Positions 16,401-25,858 are shown, counted from the stretch's first letter. The stretch is 41,158 nt of DNA from Chitinophagaceae bacterium (GCA_947452965.1 CANGEW010000004.1:86955-128112); one strand, 5' to 3'. The notes: generated from the letters alone by a model not told the origin. Numbers and translations: made by a program.

Positions 16401-18644
16401 TCAGACAGCTCAGTCTATTACTGGAGAGTTGCTATCGAGCCAATTTCTGGAACCGATACACTTTGGAATACATCTTCATTTGTTTATCTGCCTCATGACT
16501 CATCGGGGTATAATCAATCTCATTATTATCAATTTAAAAAATCTTCCTTTAGTCATATTTCGCTAGACGAGGATAGGAAATTCAGATTTATGCAGCAGGG
16601 GCATGATTTTTTATTTCAAACCGGATTGCACCCCGCGCATGAATATGGAGATATTCAAGTGATTTTTGACGGACAAAAAATAGAGTTTTATGGATGTCAT
16701 AACAATAATTTGGATGATTATACCAATCTTCAATTTTATGTAATTGATCCTATTACATTAAAGCCTTGGGAGAATTATAGCGATAATTCCAGTTCAACCT
16801 CGCCCGGAAGATTCGGCAGTAGGCATGTCTGTCAAGGTGATGGCCCAGGCAATAGAATTTTCTTCGAATTCAACTATGCCTTGAAGTCTCAAAGAGATAG
16901 CGCCCTCGCTTTTCTTAATGCCATATCAGCAGGAATGTATATTGGGCTTACTAATTTTAGTAATTATTTTGATGTGGTTCATCCTGGAGATCCTTTCAAT
17001 ACAACATTTGTGGATCAATGGAAATCAGATAGAATAGCAAATGGTGTTGGTAATACATTATATGATAAATTGATTTCTATTGGGTTTACCCAAATCGATA
17101 GTTTTACAAAAAACCTGCCGTTCTTATTTTTTTATCAGAAAGAAAGCACTTCTTTTAGTCCTGTTCAAATACTTGGACAAGACTCTACTTCCTATATTTC
17201 GCAATTGTTTCGATTGAATTCAACCTTTACTAACGGACAAATCATTTCCCCATTATATGGTCCGGCAAAAAAATGGGAAGGCTTACATTGGAGAGGTAAT
17301 ACAACCGACCTCAATCAGCAGGCAGACAAAAATTTTATTCAGGTTTTTGGACGTCGTTTTCAAAATGATAGTCTCACGTTATTAGGGTATGTAAATCCTG
17401 CGTTAGACACTTCGTTGTCTTTTGTTGATGCCACAACATATCCGTATTTACAATTAGGATTTAATTCAAATGATACCGTTTTTTATACGCCATCGCAATT
17501 AAGGTATTTAAAGGTTAATGCAGACTATGTCCCAGAAGGAGCCATTGCGCCAAGCATTTTTTACTTATCAAAGGATACACTTTCTCAAGGAGAACCCTTT
17601 TCATTTTCGGTTGCTTTTAAAAATGTTAGTAACGTTGATTTTGATAGTTTAATGAAAATTAAAGTGGTGTTATTTCCAGAAAACTCAAATCCAGATACCA
17701 TTTATCTTGCCAAACGAAAATTATTACTAGCTGGAGACACGTTGATTGCTTCCTACATGATTGATACCAGAAAATATCTAGGCAAAGTGAGAATGGTGAT
17801 GGATATAAATCCTGATAATGATCAAAGAGAAGTCACTCATTTTAATAATTTCTTATGGAAACAATTTTATGTTAAAGAAGATAAATACTCCCCACTATTG
17901 GATGTTACTTTTGATGGTGTTCACATACTTAATGGAGATTATGTTTCAGCATCACCAGATATAGTGATCAAATTAAAGGACGAAAACAAATACATTCCGA
18001 TAACAGATACAGGAAGTATAAAAGTGAAATTGATTTATGGCAGAGATAAAAGCGAGCACATGTATTCCGTTCATGATACATCAAGTTTCACATTTATTCC
18101 GGCAGGTGTAGGTCATGGTGATAATACAGCAACAGTTGAATTTCACCCTAAAAATCTAGAAGATGATGATTATGAGTTACAAGTAACGGGCAAAGACTCT
18201 ATGGGTAATAAAGCAGGATTGTTGGCTTATAGTGTATTCTTTAAGGTATACAACAAAGCGGCTATATCTAATGTATTCAATTATCCCAATCCTTTTACCA
18301 CTTCCACAGCTTTTGTATTTGTACTTACAGGTTCAGAAGTACCTCAAAATATCAGAATTCAAATCATGACAATCTCTGGAAAAATTGTAAAAGAAATCAC
18401 GAAAGAGGAATTAGGTCCTATTCATCTCGGTCAAAACATCACAGATTACAAATGGGATGGTACGGATATGTTTGGACAGCCTCTTGGCAACGGGGTTTAT
18501 CTGTATAGGGTGCTTACAAATCTCAATGGAAAGCGACTAGATAAATTCCAGGGTGCACAAAATGATCGATATTTCAGCAAGGGATATGGAGATACAGATA
18601 AGTATTTTACCAGTGGGTATGGGAAAATGTACTTAATGAGATAA
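13482..18644 (+). CDS. porU2: C25-family cysteine peptidase, PorU2-like putative type IX sortase, with FlgD-like C-terminus
   Basis: The protein has 1720 residues and a signal peptide at about 1-22. The gingipain-type C25 domain lies at about 430-780 and includes PLITIGRLGAIYPTEVENYY. The catalytic pair is seen as His645 in GYFGHSSNS and Cys675 in QVSGCSAGNFF. A CARDB-like region follows (about 800-900, ending VDLDDTYRIDELNENNNS), then a long beta-rich part and a second CARDB-like segment near 1360-1460. The C-terminus has a FlgD-Ig-like fold: NVFNYPNPFTTSTAF and GQPLGNGVYLYRV. PorU removes the C-terminal signal of type IX cargo and links the cargo to A-LPS. This long paralogue type beside a PorV paralogue is usually annotated PorU2. 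Its cargo is unknown and sortase activity is inferred. Confidence 0.82.
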   Translation: MSSMLKKILILLLLLTNLMAKSQLNNSWIDYSKTYYKFKVSENKLCRIYQSALQNIGLANYNAKDFQLWRNGQQVRLYTTTSNGTLDPSGYIEFFGQMNDGKPDKQLYRDPNFQIADQYSLETDTAAYFLTVNTASQNLRYLDTTIVIPSSPVFEPYCLKRTNFFYKDKINRGLYDDLYKEEIYSSCYDQSEGWTSNDIEGTSVLQYVFSGIHPYISSSPATFQLYVSLGGNTPNTTKSISVTITSNNISIGNNIALTAFATKKDFLFQNIPISLLQNSADLLVSLQNNTSNSIDRFVVAALGLKYPSLFDGNNATFFDFELPASIINTRYLSIQNFNNGTQPAILYDTTNGYRYVSQLNSTNQSLQFAITSNNLVSRYLLMSAQDINTITNFEQRNFVNFRQLAQQGNYLIITNPALNTTHAVDKYRDYRSSLSGGNYKAVNYYINELTDQFAFGIKNHPAAIRDFIRFAYDSFSVKPLYAFIIGRGINYIDYYSNQSNPIADQLNQVPTFGWPASDVLLAAKPGFTKPLITIGRLGAIYPTEVENYYHKMLQYESAQQNTSFGGNDNAWMKNIIHIIGGRSQSDYSQFNNYMNRYKAIVENISFGAHVETFTKTSNATVQQLGGTRVEQLIDSGVSFIGYFGHSSNSTLEFNLNDPNAYHNVGKYPFFQVSGCSAGNFFIFDPIRLNGPTTISEKYVLSDNRGSIGFLADTHFGIGNYLDDYNTPFYNAFCKNLYGDTLGKQLAYVYQVDNNTSNYYNRIHLEEILLHGDPALKINSFVKPDYIIDDKSVIISPSTITVKDSINLEVQMRNVGKAVGDSIHVSIKHRYPNGTDHKIVDTIIPSIKYLDIINRVIHINVSDAPKGLNKIIVDLDDTYRIDELNENNNSITKEFLIYEDELTPIWPQNFSIVNTPIRSFYASTSNPTCGPRNYILEVDTSELFNSNAPYKQRYSNSGLQQGGLIEFNNINMSLSDSSVYYWRVAIEPISGTDTLWNTSSFVYLPHDSSGYNQSHYYQFKKSSFSHISLDEDRKFRFMQQGHDFLFQTGLHPAHEYGDIQVIFDGQKIEFYGCHNNNLDDYTNLQFYVIDPITLKPWENYSDNSSSTSPGRFGSRHVCQGDGPGNRIFFEFNYALKSQRDSALAFLNAISAGMYIGLTNFSNYFDVVHPGDPFNTTFVDQWKSDRIANGVGNTLYDKLISIGFTQIDSFTKNLPFLFFYQKESTSFSPVQILGQDSTSYISQLFRLNSTFTNGQIISPLYGPAKKWEGLHWRGNTTDLNQQADKNFIQVFGRRFQNDSLTLLGYVNPALDTSLSFVDATTYPYLQLGFNSNDTVFYTPSQLRYLKVNADYVPEGAIAPSIFYLSKDTLSQGEPFSFSVAFKNVSNVDFDSLMKIKVVLFPENSNPDTIYLAKRKLLLAGDTLIASYMIDTRKYLGKVRMVMDINPDNDQREVTHFNNFLWKQFYVKEDKYSPLLDVTFDGVHILNGDYVSASPDIVIKLKDENKYIPITDTGSIKVKLIYGRDKSEHMYSVHDTSSFTFIPAGVGHGDNTATVEFHPKNLEDDDYELQVTGKDSMGNKAGLLAYSVFFKVYNKAAISNVFNYPNPFTTSTAFVFVLTGSEVPQNIRIQIMTISGKIVKEITKEELGPIHLGQNITDYKWDGTDMFGQPLGNGVYLYRVLTNLNGKRLDKFQGAQNDRYFSKGYGDTDKYFTSGYGKMYLMR

Positions 18645-18671
18645 ATATTTCTATTATAGTAAATATTCTGT

Positions 18672-18710
18672 AGGCTGCAAAGTGATTTGCGGCCTATTTA
18701 ATTTTTACAT
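18672..18710 (+). terminator. Terminator after the C25 peptidase gene
   Basis: AGGCTGCAAA (18672-18681) and TTTGCGGCCT (18686-18695) form a ten-pair stem with one mismatch and a GTGA loop, followed by a T-rich run (ATTTAATTTTT). The hairpin right arm overlaps the possible -33 box of the hscA promoter. Confidence 0.65.
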
Positions 18711-18713
18711 TTG
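18686..18713 (+). promoter_or_regulatory. Putative hscA promoter (TTTG-N16-TACATTTG)
   Basis: TACATTTG at 18706-18713 is an exact TAnnTTTG -7 element 17 bases before the hscA ATG. TTTG at 18686-18689 is a possible -33 element, with a spacing of 16 that is shorter than usual. The leader would be very short. Confidence 0.5.
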
Positions 18714-18730
18714 CAAATCAAAACACACAA

Positions 18731-20593
18731 ATGGCAAAAATTGGTATAAATCTTTCTACGGGTAGTTTACAAAAAGATGAAATGATTGTTGGTATTGATT
18801 TGGGCACCACTAATAGCTTGGTTGCAATTATTCATCCGGATACTCATCAACCTGTTGCCATTCGTGAACACGATTCTAGTTCTTTGGTGCCATCTGTTAT
18901 TTACTTTGATGAAGCCAATCACTTGGTGGTAGGAGAAGAAGCAAAAAAGCACCTCGAATCACATCCTGAACGAACCATTTTTTCTTCAAAAAGATTAATG
19001 GGGAAAAGTTATAGCGATATACATGACCCATCTTTGTTTTCATACAAAATCATCGACACCAACGCAGATAGTTTGGTGAAAGTTCAAATGGGCAACCAGT
19101 TTTTTTCACCAATTGAATTATCTTCTTTTATTTTAAAAGAGTTAAAAAATCGTGCAGAACATATTTTAAAAACTCCGGTACAGAAAGCGGTAATTACGGT
19201 TCCTGCCTATTTTAATGACACACAACGACAGGCAACCAGAGATGCCGGCAAGTTAGCAGGGTTAGATGTGTTGAGAATTATCAATGAACCTACAGCTGCT
19301 AGTTTGGCGTATGGATTTGGATTAAATTCAGAAAAAAAGTCTAAGCCGCAAGTGATTGCTGTGTATGATTTAGGTGGCGGAACTTTTGATATTTCTATTT
19401 TGAAAATTGAAGATGGAATCTTTGATGTGCTTTCTACTAACGGAAACACCTATTTGGGAGGAGATGATATTGATAATGCTATTGTAGAATATTGGTTGTC
19501 TGAATTAAGTATTTCCAAAGAGATGCTAGCCATCAATAAGCCCTTGTCGCAATCTTTTAGATTAAAAGCAGAGGCGGCAAAAAAACATTTGTCAGCTCAT
19601 GACGTTTATACCGACACGCTAGATGCATATCAGCTTACACTAGATGGAATCGCTTTTGAAAAATTGATTACGCCTCTTGTTCAACAAACGATTGATTGCT
19701 GTAAATATGCTTTAAAAGATGCGTCACTATCTATAACAGATATTGACACCATCGTAATGGTAGGAGGAAGTACTCGTGTGCCATTAGTAAAGAAAATGGT
19801 AAGTGATTTTTTTGAAAAACCTGTGAATGATTCTGTAAATCCTGATGAAGTGGTAGCCATTGGCGCAGCTATACAGGCAGATATTTTAGCGGGTAATAAT
19901 AAAAGCATGTTGCTGCTTGACATTACACCCTTAAGCTTGGGAATAGAAACTGCGGGAGGCTTGATGGATGTATTAATACCAAGAAATTCAAAAATTCCTT
20001 CAAAAGCATCACGACAATATACAACACAGGTAGATGGACAATCGGGTATGCGTATCAGTGTGTATCAAGGTGAAAGAGATTTGGTAAAAGATAACCGAAA
20101 ATTAGCCGAGTTTAATTTAACCAACATTCCAGGTATGCCTGCAGGGTTACCAAAAGTTGAAGTTGGATTTTTGATTAATGCAGATGGAATATTAACAGTG
20201 TCTGCTACCGAACTGAGAAGTGGTGTGGCACAAAAAATTGAAGTCAAACCTCAATATGGGCTTACAGACTCTCAAGTAGAGACTATGCTACTAGACTCAA
20301 TGAAACATGCACAAGAAGATATAATCATAAGAGCCTTAACAGAAGCAAGAACAGAAGGGGAACAACTTTTACAATCTACTGAAAACTTCTTACAAAAAAA
20401 CGCGTCATTACTTATTCAAGAAGAAATAATGAATACGGCTAGTGCAATGCAAGCACTACAATTAGCCATTACTATGGAGGATAAGAATTTAATTCAGAAA
20501 AAAATCGAAGAACTAAATGAGGTTTCCAGGCCTTATGCAGAAAGAATTATGGATGAAGCGATTGCCAAAGCGATGAAAGGGAAACAAATTTAA
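18731..20593 (+). CDS. hscA: Hsp70-family chaperone HscA (Fe-S cluster assembly)
   Basis: The 620-residue Hsp70 carries the nucleotide-binding signatures GIDLGTTNS (about 21-29), [12 protein letters not shown] (about 213-224) and [14 protein letters not shown] (about 344-357). A substrate-binding domain begins after about residue 395 ([17 protein letters not shown]). It is assigned to HscA rather than DnaK for three reasons: the N-terminal extension before GIDLGTTNS, the phrase [13 protein letters not shown] and the shortened, non-acidic C-terminal lid. HscA acts in the cytosol with HscB to pass clusters from the IscU scaffold. Neither hscB nor isc/suf genes are in the window, so the functional call rests on sequence alone. 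The 3' end meets recJ with a 5-bp gap. Confidence 0.88.
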   Translation: MAKIGINLSTGSLQKDEMIVGIDLGTTNSLVAIIHPDTHQPVAIREHDSSSLVPSVIYFDEANHLVVGEEAKKHLESHPERTIFSSKRLMGKSYSDIHDPSLFSYKIIDTNADSLVKVQMGNQFFSPIELSSFILKELKNRAEHILKTPVQKAVITVPAYFNDTQRQATRDAGKLAGLDVLRIINEPTAASLAYGFGLNSEKKSKPQVIAVYDLGGGTFDISILKIEDGIFDVLSTNGNTYLGGDDIDNAIVEYWLSELSISKEMLAINKPLSQSFRLKAEAAKKHLSAHDVYTDTLDAYQLTLDGIAFEKLITPLVQQTIDCCKYALKDASLSITDIDTIVMVGGSTRVPLVKKMVSDFFEKPVNDSVNPDEVVAIGAAIQADILAGNNKSMLLLDITPLSLGIETAGGLMDVLIPRNSKIPSKASRQYTTQVDGQSGMRISVYQGERDLVKDNRKLAEFNLTNIPGMPAGLPKVEVGFLINADGILTVSATELRSGVAQKIEVKPQYGLTDSQVETMLLDSMKHAQEDIIIRALTEARTEGEQLLQSTENFLQKNASLLIQEEIMNTASAMQALQLAITMEDKNLIQKKIEELNEVSRPYAERIMDEAIAKAMKGKQI

Positions 20594-20598
20594 AGAGG

Positions 20599-22305
20599 TT
20601 ACTCACTAAGACGAATATCTATTACTTTCAATTGAATGGTTTTGTTGCCATTCCATATATTTTCATCGAGTGTATACACAATGTCTAACGGCAAGTTCAA
20701 TTCAAGTAGATGAAACGAGTCTTTCATTTTGAAACCAATACCCGACATTTTATTTCCTTTTTGAATTAAATCAAATTTTATATGAGTGTCTTTAACTATT
20801 TTAGAATAGCCAGTATTCATTATGTTTTTTGAAATAAAAGTGGGTCTCATGTTGTCTGGTCCAAATGGTTCCATCTGACAAATGATATTGTAAAATGTTG
20901 GGGTGATTTCTGTGAAATCAATCTGAGCATCAATAATGATTTCAGGAATTAATAATGATTCAGGAATAGAATTGCTTACCACTTCATTGAACTTAGTGGC
21001 AAAAGCGTTTACATTTTCCGGAAGCAATGAAAGGCCTGCTGCTGCTGCATGGCCTCCAAATTGAATCAAATATTCTTTACACTCATAAATGGCTTCGTAT
21101 AAATTAAATCCTTTTACACTTCTGGCACTTCCGGTAGCAATGCCATCGCTATGCGTTAGTATTATAGTGGGCCGATAATAATGTTCAATGACTCTAGAGG
21201 CAACAATGCCTACCACGCCCTTATGCCAATGCTCTCGGTATAGAACACACGATTTGTTTTTAATTAATGCTGGGTCTGATGAAATTATTTCTAATGCCTC
21301 TGCTGTAATTTGAGTATCGGTTTCTTTTCTGTCTGTATTATCCGATTGTAGCAGAGCGGCAGCTTCTAAAGCTTTTTCCCAGTCTTTTTCAATAAACAAT
21401 AAAACAGCTTTTTTAGCATCGTCCATTCTTCCAGCAGCATTCACCCTAGGTGCAATTACAAATACGACACTATGAATGGTTAGATTTTTGTCAATCCCTC
21501 CTAAATTCATAATGGCTTTGATTCCTGGCGAAGGATTTGTATTAATTTGGCGCATGCCGAAATAAGCTAAGATTCTATTTTCGTCAACGATGGGAACAAT
21601 ATCTGCTGCAATGGCAGTGGCAACTAGATCTAAATATTGCAAATATGAATCGTCTGGCAATTGATGGGTTTGGGCTAAAGCCATCATCAGTTTAAATCCT
21701 ACACCACATCCGCAAAGCTCTTTAAATGGATAATTGCAATCTTTTTGTTTAGGATTTAAGATGGCGGTCGCCTTGGGTAATTCATTTCCTGGTAAATGAT
21801 GGTCGCAAATGATAAAGTCAATGTTTAGCGAATGCGCATAATCGATCAGCTCAACAGATTTAATGCCACAATCCAAACTGATCATTAAACTAAATTCATT
21901 TTGATGGGCATAATCAATCCCGATTTTACTCACACCATAGCCTTCTTTGTATCTGTGGGGTATATAAAACTCTATAAAGTCTTGATGATACAGTGTGCAC
22001 AAAAACTGGTAGAAGCTTGCAACGGCCGTGGTTCCGTCTACATCATAATCTCCAAAAACTAGAATTTTTTCTTTTTGAGTAATGGCTTTTGTAATACGTT
22101 CAACCGCCTTGTCCATGTCTTTCATCAACCAGGGGTCGTGCAGATTTTGTAAGGAAGGCCTGAAAAATTCTTTAGCGTTTTCAAAACTTGTGATATCTCT
22201 GTTGATAAGAATATTGCATAGAGAAGGACTAATTTTCAACTCGTTGTGCAAAGCCATAGCCGAGTGCTCATTATTCGGTAGTAGGTTCCATCTTTTCTTA
22301 ATCAT
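20599..22305 (-). CDS. recJ: Single-stranded-DNA-specific exonuclease RecJ
   Basis: The 568-residue protein has the DHH-family motifs: VFGDYDVDGTTAVA (about 81-94), SLDCGIKS, and FIICDHHLPG (about 158-167). APRVNAAGRMDDAKKAV follows, and the DHHA1 part has GGHAAAAGLSL. A C-terminal OB-like region begins near 455. RecJ degrades single-stranded DNA 5'->3' in recombination and mismatch repair, using metal ions bound by the Asp and His residues. The start codon overlaps the stop of the upstream prenyl synthase by one base (TAATG on the minus strand), which indicates translational coupling. The length is normal for the family. Confidence 0.95.
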   Translation of the reverse strand: MIKKRWNLLPNNEHSAMALHNELKISPSLCNILINRDITSFENAKEFFRPSLQNLHDPWLMKDMDKAVERITKAITQKEKILVFGDYDVDGTTAVASFYQFLCTLYHQDFIEFYIPHRYKEGYGVSKIGIDYAHQNEFSLMISLDCGIKSVELIDYAHSLNIDFIICDHHLPGNELPKATAILNPKQKDCNYPFKELCGCGVGFKLMMALAQTHQLPDDSYLQYLDLVATAIAADIVPIVDENRILAYFGMRQINTNPSPGIKAIMNLGGIDKNLTIHSVVFVIAPRVNAAGRMDDAKKAVLLFIEKDWEKALEAAALLQSDNTDRKETDTQITAEALEIISSDPALIKNKSCVLYREHWHKGVVGIVASRVIEHYYRPTIILTHSDGIATGSARSVKGFNLYEAIYECKEYLIQFGGHAAAAGLSLLPENVNAFATKFNEVVSNSIPESLLIPEIIIDAQIDFTEITPTFYNIICQMEPFGPDNMRPTFISKNIMNTGYSKIVKDTHIKFDLIQKGNKMSGIGFKMKDSFHLLELNLPLDIVYTLDENIWNGNKTIQLKVIDIRLSE

Positions 22306-23267
22306 TAGTACTTTCTGTCAGTGGTATAACAAACGAGTTCTTCTAAAGCATTTCTAATAGGCGATTCTGGAAATTCGTGTAGTATTGATAAGGCTTCTTC
22401 TTTATATTCATTCATCTTGATAATTGCATAATCAATACCTCCAAATTTTTGAACCGATTCAATAACGAAGGTAATATCTTCAGGTCTTTTGTTTTTGTTT
22501 TTCAAAATGTATATTAACCGTTTCTTTAAGGATTTATCACACCTATTAAGTGTGTAAATAAGCGGTAATGTCACTTTTTTTTCTTTAATATCATTTCCGG
22601 TGGGTTTCCCGACTTTTTGGTTTCCGTAATCAAAAAGATCATCTTTTATTTGAAAAGCAATGCCAATTTTTTCGCCAAAAAGTTTCATTTTATTGGCGAT
22701 GTCTTTGTTTTGAGAAGTGCTATAGGCACCAATAGCGCAAGCAGATGATAGGAGTGAGGCTGTTTTATTTCTCACAATCTCAAAATAAATGGACTCATCT
22801 AAGTTCAAGTTCCTGGATTTTTCCAATTGCAAGAGTTCCCCTTCACTCATTTGTTGCACGGCCTCAGATAGTATGTGTAAATGTTCAAAATCATCATGGT
22901 TGGTTGAAAGTAGTAGTCCTTTTGACAATAAGTAATCTCCAACCAGAACGGCTATTTTATTCTTCCAAATGGCATTAATTGAAAAAAAACCTCTCCTTTC
23001 CATCGATTCGTCCACTACATCATCGTGAACCAAGGTGGCAGTGTGTAATAATTCAACCAGGGAAGCCGCCCGGTAGGTACTTTCTGTTACTTCTCCATGT
23101 AATTTAGCACTGAGAAAGACAAACATGGGGCGTATTTGCTTGCCTTTTCGGTTAATGATATACTTCATGATCCTGTCCAGCAATGGCACATTGCTACGCA
23201 TAGCAGTAGCGAATTTTGTTTCAAAAATGGTCAGTTCCTCCTCTATTAATTGCTTAAATTGCTTCAT
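22305..23267 (-). CDS. All-trans polyprenyl diphosphate synthase (IspA/IspB family)
   Basis: The 320-residue protein has the two aspartate-rich motifs of trans-prenyltransferases. The first is in LLHTATLVHDDVVDES (about 69-84, DDxxD), the second in FQIKDDLFDY (about 205-214). GKQIRPMFV and VGDYLLSKGL are other family landmarks. The enzyme condenses isopentenyl diphosphate units onto an allylic starter in the cytosol, giving a long chain that in Bacteroidota normally becomes the menaquinone tail. The chain length cannot be read with confidence. recJ follows with a one-base overlap. The 5' side faces the ompA-like gene divergently across about 216 bp. Confidence 0.92.
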   Translation of the reverse strand: MKQFKQLIEEELTIFETKFATAMRSNVPLLDRIMKYIINRKGKQIRPMFVFLSAKLHGEVTESTYRAASLVELLHTATLVHDDVVDESMERRGFFSINAIWKNKIAVLVGDYLLSKGLLLSTNHDDFEHLHILSEAVQQMSEGELLQLEKSRNLNLDESIYFEIVRNKTASLLSSACAIGAYSTSQNKDIANKMKLFGEKIGIAFQIKDDLFDYGNQKVGKPTGNDIKEKKVTLPLIYTLNRCDKSLKKRLIYILKNKNKRPEDITFVIESVQKFGGIDYAIIKMNEYKEEALSILHEFPESPIRNALEELVCYTTDRKY

Positions 23268-23405
23268 GAACAGGGCAATTTACGTCAGATTATGGTGTTC
23301 AACAAAGTATTTACACCTATTTAACTGTGTTTTTTTAAAAATAGGCAATAAAGCTGCGTTTTCATTGCTTTTTTAGACGGTGAAAGTAATTATTTAGCCA
23401 AATAC

Positions 23406-23436
23406 TTGGATATTCTCTTTATAAGCAATAAATTTG
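23406..23436 (+). promoter_or_regulatory. Promoter of the OmpA-family gene (TTG-N20-TAAATTTG)
   Basis: TTG at 23406-23408 and TAAATTTG at 23429-23436 are exactly 20 bases apart, a full match to the Bacteroidota consensus. The start codon is 48 bases downstream behind an AT-rich leader typical of highly expressed genes in this phylum. Confidence 0.75.
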
Positions 23437-23483
23437 CACCGACAATAAAATAACATCTTAGTAATTTATTTAACATTTTTATT

Positions 23484-25073
23484 ATGCAAAGCAAAAAGTT
23501 CAACTTACTTCTCGTATTTGTTCTACTTATAATGAGTGGATCATTTGCGCAATCTACAAGTGGTTACAGTGTGTTTGATTCATCTGTGATTACAAAAAAA
23601 GGACAACCTCAACAAAACGAATTCCTTAACCATTCTTACAATTTCCCAGCTAAACCAAGAAATATGTGGGAAGTGGGTGTTGCTGCAGGTATGTTTTCTG
23701 TGAATGGCGACGTTCCTCAAGTGTTGCCAACCTTCGGTTTTTCTGCACACGTTAGAAAATCATTAGGTTATTTATTCTCTTTAAGATTAGAATACATGTA
23801 TGGTATTGCTAAAGGTCTTGATTGGAATGCATCTAAAGGATATAAAAATAACTCTGCTTGGAATGATATCAAAGGTTATAAAAATGACACAACTTTTGTT
23901 TTTTACAACTACAAAACACAAGTACAAGATTTAAGCATCCAAGGATTGTTCTCTTTGAACAATATCAGATTCCATAAAAACAAATCAAAGGTTTCTTCAT
24001 ACATTGGCGCGGGTATTGGTCTTTCTACATACCGCACTATGATAAACGCAAAAAACGAGTCTAACGGTACTGATTATGCAAATTTGTTTAATGAAGTTCA
24101 ACGTAGTGAAGATTATAAATATGGTAATCGTGATAACATCTTAAGTAGATTAAAAGATGGTATGGACGACACCTATGAAACAGAAGCTGAAAATGACAGA
24201 GTTACAAGAGCTGCTATTGGCGATGCAACCTTAAACGTTGCTTTGAATGTGTTAATAGGTATTGAATACAAACTTTCAAAAAGAATAAATATAGCTTTAG
24301 AAGATCGTCATACTTTTATTCATGATGATTTATTAGATGGACAAAGATGGCAAGAACATCCATCAGCTTCTCCAGCACTTACAGGTAACTGGGATACTTA
24401 CAACTATTTATCACTTGGTTTGAATTTCAACCTTGGAAAAAAATCTGTTGAGCCATTGTGGTGGATTAATCCATTGGATTATGTTTATGGAGAAATCAAC
24501 AATCCTAAGCACATGAATCTTCCTAAGCCTAAGTATGAAGATGCTGACAGTGACGGAGTATTGGATCAGTTAGATCGCGAACCAAACACACCAGCAGGCG
24601 CAAAAGTTGATACTCATGGAGTTGCTATTGATACAGATGGTGATGGAGTTCCTGATTACAAAGACAAACAATTAATCACTCCTACAGAATGTCAACCAGT
24701 GGATGCTGATGGTGTTGGAAAATGTCCAGATCCAGAATGTTGTAAAAATGCAGCTAAAATTGTAGAAGCAACTGTACAATGTCCTTCAGATTACCCTAGT
24801 CTTTCATTTAAAGGTAATTCATCAGACTTATCTAAAGATGCAAAAACTATGTTATCAGCAGTTGCTGCAAAAATGAAAGCAAATCCAAAATGTAACATAG
24901 TAGTAAATGGATATCCTGAAGCATCTAAAGCTTCACAAGCAGTATGTCAACAAAGAACGGATGCTGTTAGCAAATACTTAATCCAAAAAGAAGGGATTAG
25001 CGCTGACAGAATCACTACTAATTGCACAATTGGTGGTGGAGATAAGAACACTATCGATATCAAATCGAACTAA
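23484..25073 (+). CDS. OmpA-family outer-membrane protein with calcium-binding-type repeats
   Basis: The 529-residue protein has a signal peptide ending in GSFAQ (residue 23). A beta-barrel-like N-terminal domain runs from about 55 to 330. A short thrombospondin type 3-like stretch follows at about 352-395 with DADSDGVLDQLD and DTDGDGVPDYKD, which would bind calcium. Next is a Cys-rich linker (CQPVDADGVGKCPDPECCKN), then an OmpA-like domain at about 430-529 (LSKDAKTMLSAVAAKMK, VNGYPEASKASQAVCQQRTDAVSKYL) that usually grips peptidoglycan. The role is probably to hold the outer membrane to the cell wall. The strong promoter and perfect terminator make it a single-gene unit, probably abundant. 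Confidence 0.92.
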   Translation: MQSKKFNLLLVFVLLIMSGSFAQSTSGYSVFDSSVITKKGQPQQNEFLNHSYNFPAKPRNMWEVGVAAGMFSVNGDVPQVLPTFGFSAHVRKSLGYLFSLRLEYMYGIAKGLDWNASKGYKNNSAWNDIKGYKNDTTFVFYNYKTQVQDLSIQGLFSLNNIRFHKNKSKVSSYIGAGIGLSTYRTMINAKNESNGTDYANLFNEVQRSEDYKYGNRDNILSRLKDGMDDTYETEAENDRVTRAAIGDATLNVALNVLIGIEYKLSKRINIALEDRHTFIHDDLLDGQRWQEHPSASPALTGNWDTYNYLSLGLNFNLGKKSVEPLWWINPLDYVYGEINNPKHMNLPKPKYEDADSDGVLDQLDREPNTPAGAKVDTHGVAIDTDGDGVPDYKDKQLITPTECQPVDADGVGKCPDPECCKNAAKIVEATVQCPSDYPSLSFKGNSSDLSKDAKTMLSAVAAKMKANPKCNIVVNGYPEASKASQAVCQQRTDAVSKYLIQKEGISADRITTNCTIGGGDKNTIDIKSN

Positions 25074-25096
25074 TAATAGAATATAAACTTTGCAAT

Positions 25097-25130
25097 AAAA
25101 AGGTCATCAGAAATGATGACCTTTTTATTT
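25097..25130 (+). terminator. Strong terminator of the OmpA-family gene
   Basis: AAAAAGGTCATCA (25097-25109) and TGATGACCTTTTT (25114-25126) form a perfect 13-pair stem closed by a GAAA tetraloop and ending in T-rich sequence, 24 bases after the stop codon. Its symmetry could also stop transcription arriving from the right. Confidence 0.92.
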
Positions 25131-25384
25131 TGGAAAAATATTGCTGAATTAACACTTTATTTACGTCAAACAACAAGATTCATTATTTGATCGCTAAACA
25201 TTTATGAAACGATTAAATTCTGTGCGAGTATTCGTACAATCAAGACCAATCCTTTAGTGATATACAGGTATTATGGATTGGAACTATAGCAAGAGCAAGT
25301 AATGTATACACTATATAGTTTGCCTATTTCATCTAGTAATTACCGTTAGATGGGTTAGGGTTTAATAAAACAGTCGAAAAAATA
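25131..25384. other. Non-coding spacer between the convergent OmpA and TSUP genes
   Basis: This 254-base spacer has no open frame of note. I see a weak inverted repeat (CATCTA 25329-25334 and TAGATG 25346-25351) that might assist termination of the minus-strand TSUP gene. I find no RNA gene or repeat in it. Confidence 0.4.
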
Positions 25385-25834
25385 TTAAGATTGATTTTCT
25401 TTTGAAGCAGAAGGATGGGTAGAATTGGATTTTTTTTGATTGTCGAAGAACAACATTTTCATTGCGATAATAATCAGTAAGCAAGCAAATACTTTTCGCA
25501 CAATGCCTTGTGGAAGCTGTAAGGAAAGCTTGCTGCCTAAAAAGCTTCCGGCCACAAATCCAATGGCTAATATCCATACAATATTAAAATCAATATGTCC
25601 TTGTTTATAATATTGCATCACCCCTAAAATACCAACTGGAAACATGATTAATGCAAGAGAAGTGCCTTGTGCATCTAGTTGAGAAAAGCCAAGTAAATAG
25701 ACCAATGCGGGCACTAAAATAATACCGCCTCCAACTCCCACCATTCCACCTAATACACCCGTAAACAATCCAATAGCCAATAGTATTAATATTGTATTTC
25801 CATCCATTTTTTTATGATTTTTTTGATGACTCAT
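25385..25834 (-). CDS. Short TSUP (TauE/SafE) family membrane transporter
   Basis: The 149-residue protein has four predicted helices. It carries the TSUP opening motif GLFTGVLGGMVGVGGGIILVPAL (about 17-39), then GTSLALIMFPVGILG and FVAGSFLGSKLSLQLP, which match one repeat half of the usual eight-helix, 250-residue sulfite/sulfonate exporter family. Half-size versions exist in Bacteroidota and presumably dimerise. The polar, charged C-terminus is probably cytosolic. The start could also be the ATG at 25807. It is the last of four minus-strand genes, 24 bp behind crcB, so co-expression is likely. The transported anion is unknown. Confidence 0.82.
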   Translation of the reverse strand: MSHQKNHKKMDGNTILILLAIGLFTGVLGGMVGVGGGIILVPALVYLLGFSQLDAQGTSLALIMFPVGILGVMQYYKQGHIDFNIVWILAIGFVAGSFLGSKLSLQLPQGIVRKVFACLLIIIAMKMLFFDNQKKSNSTHPSASKENQS

Positions 25835-25858
25835 GAGTGAAGCGTATTGAAAGTAATA

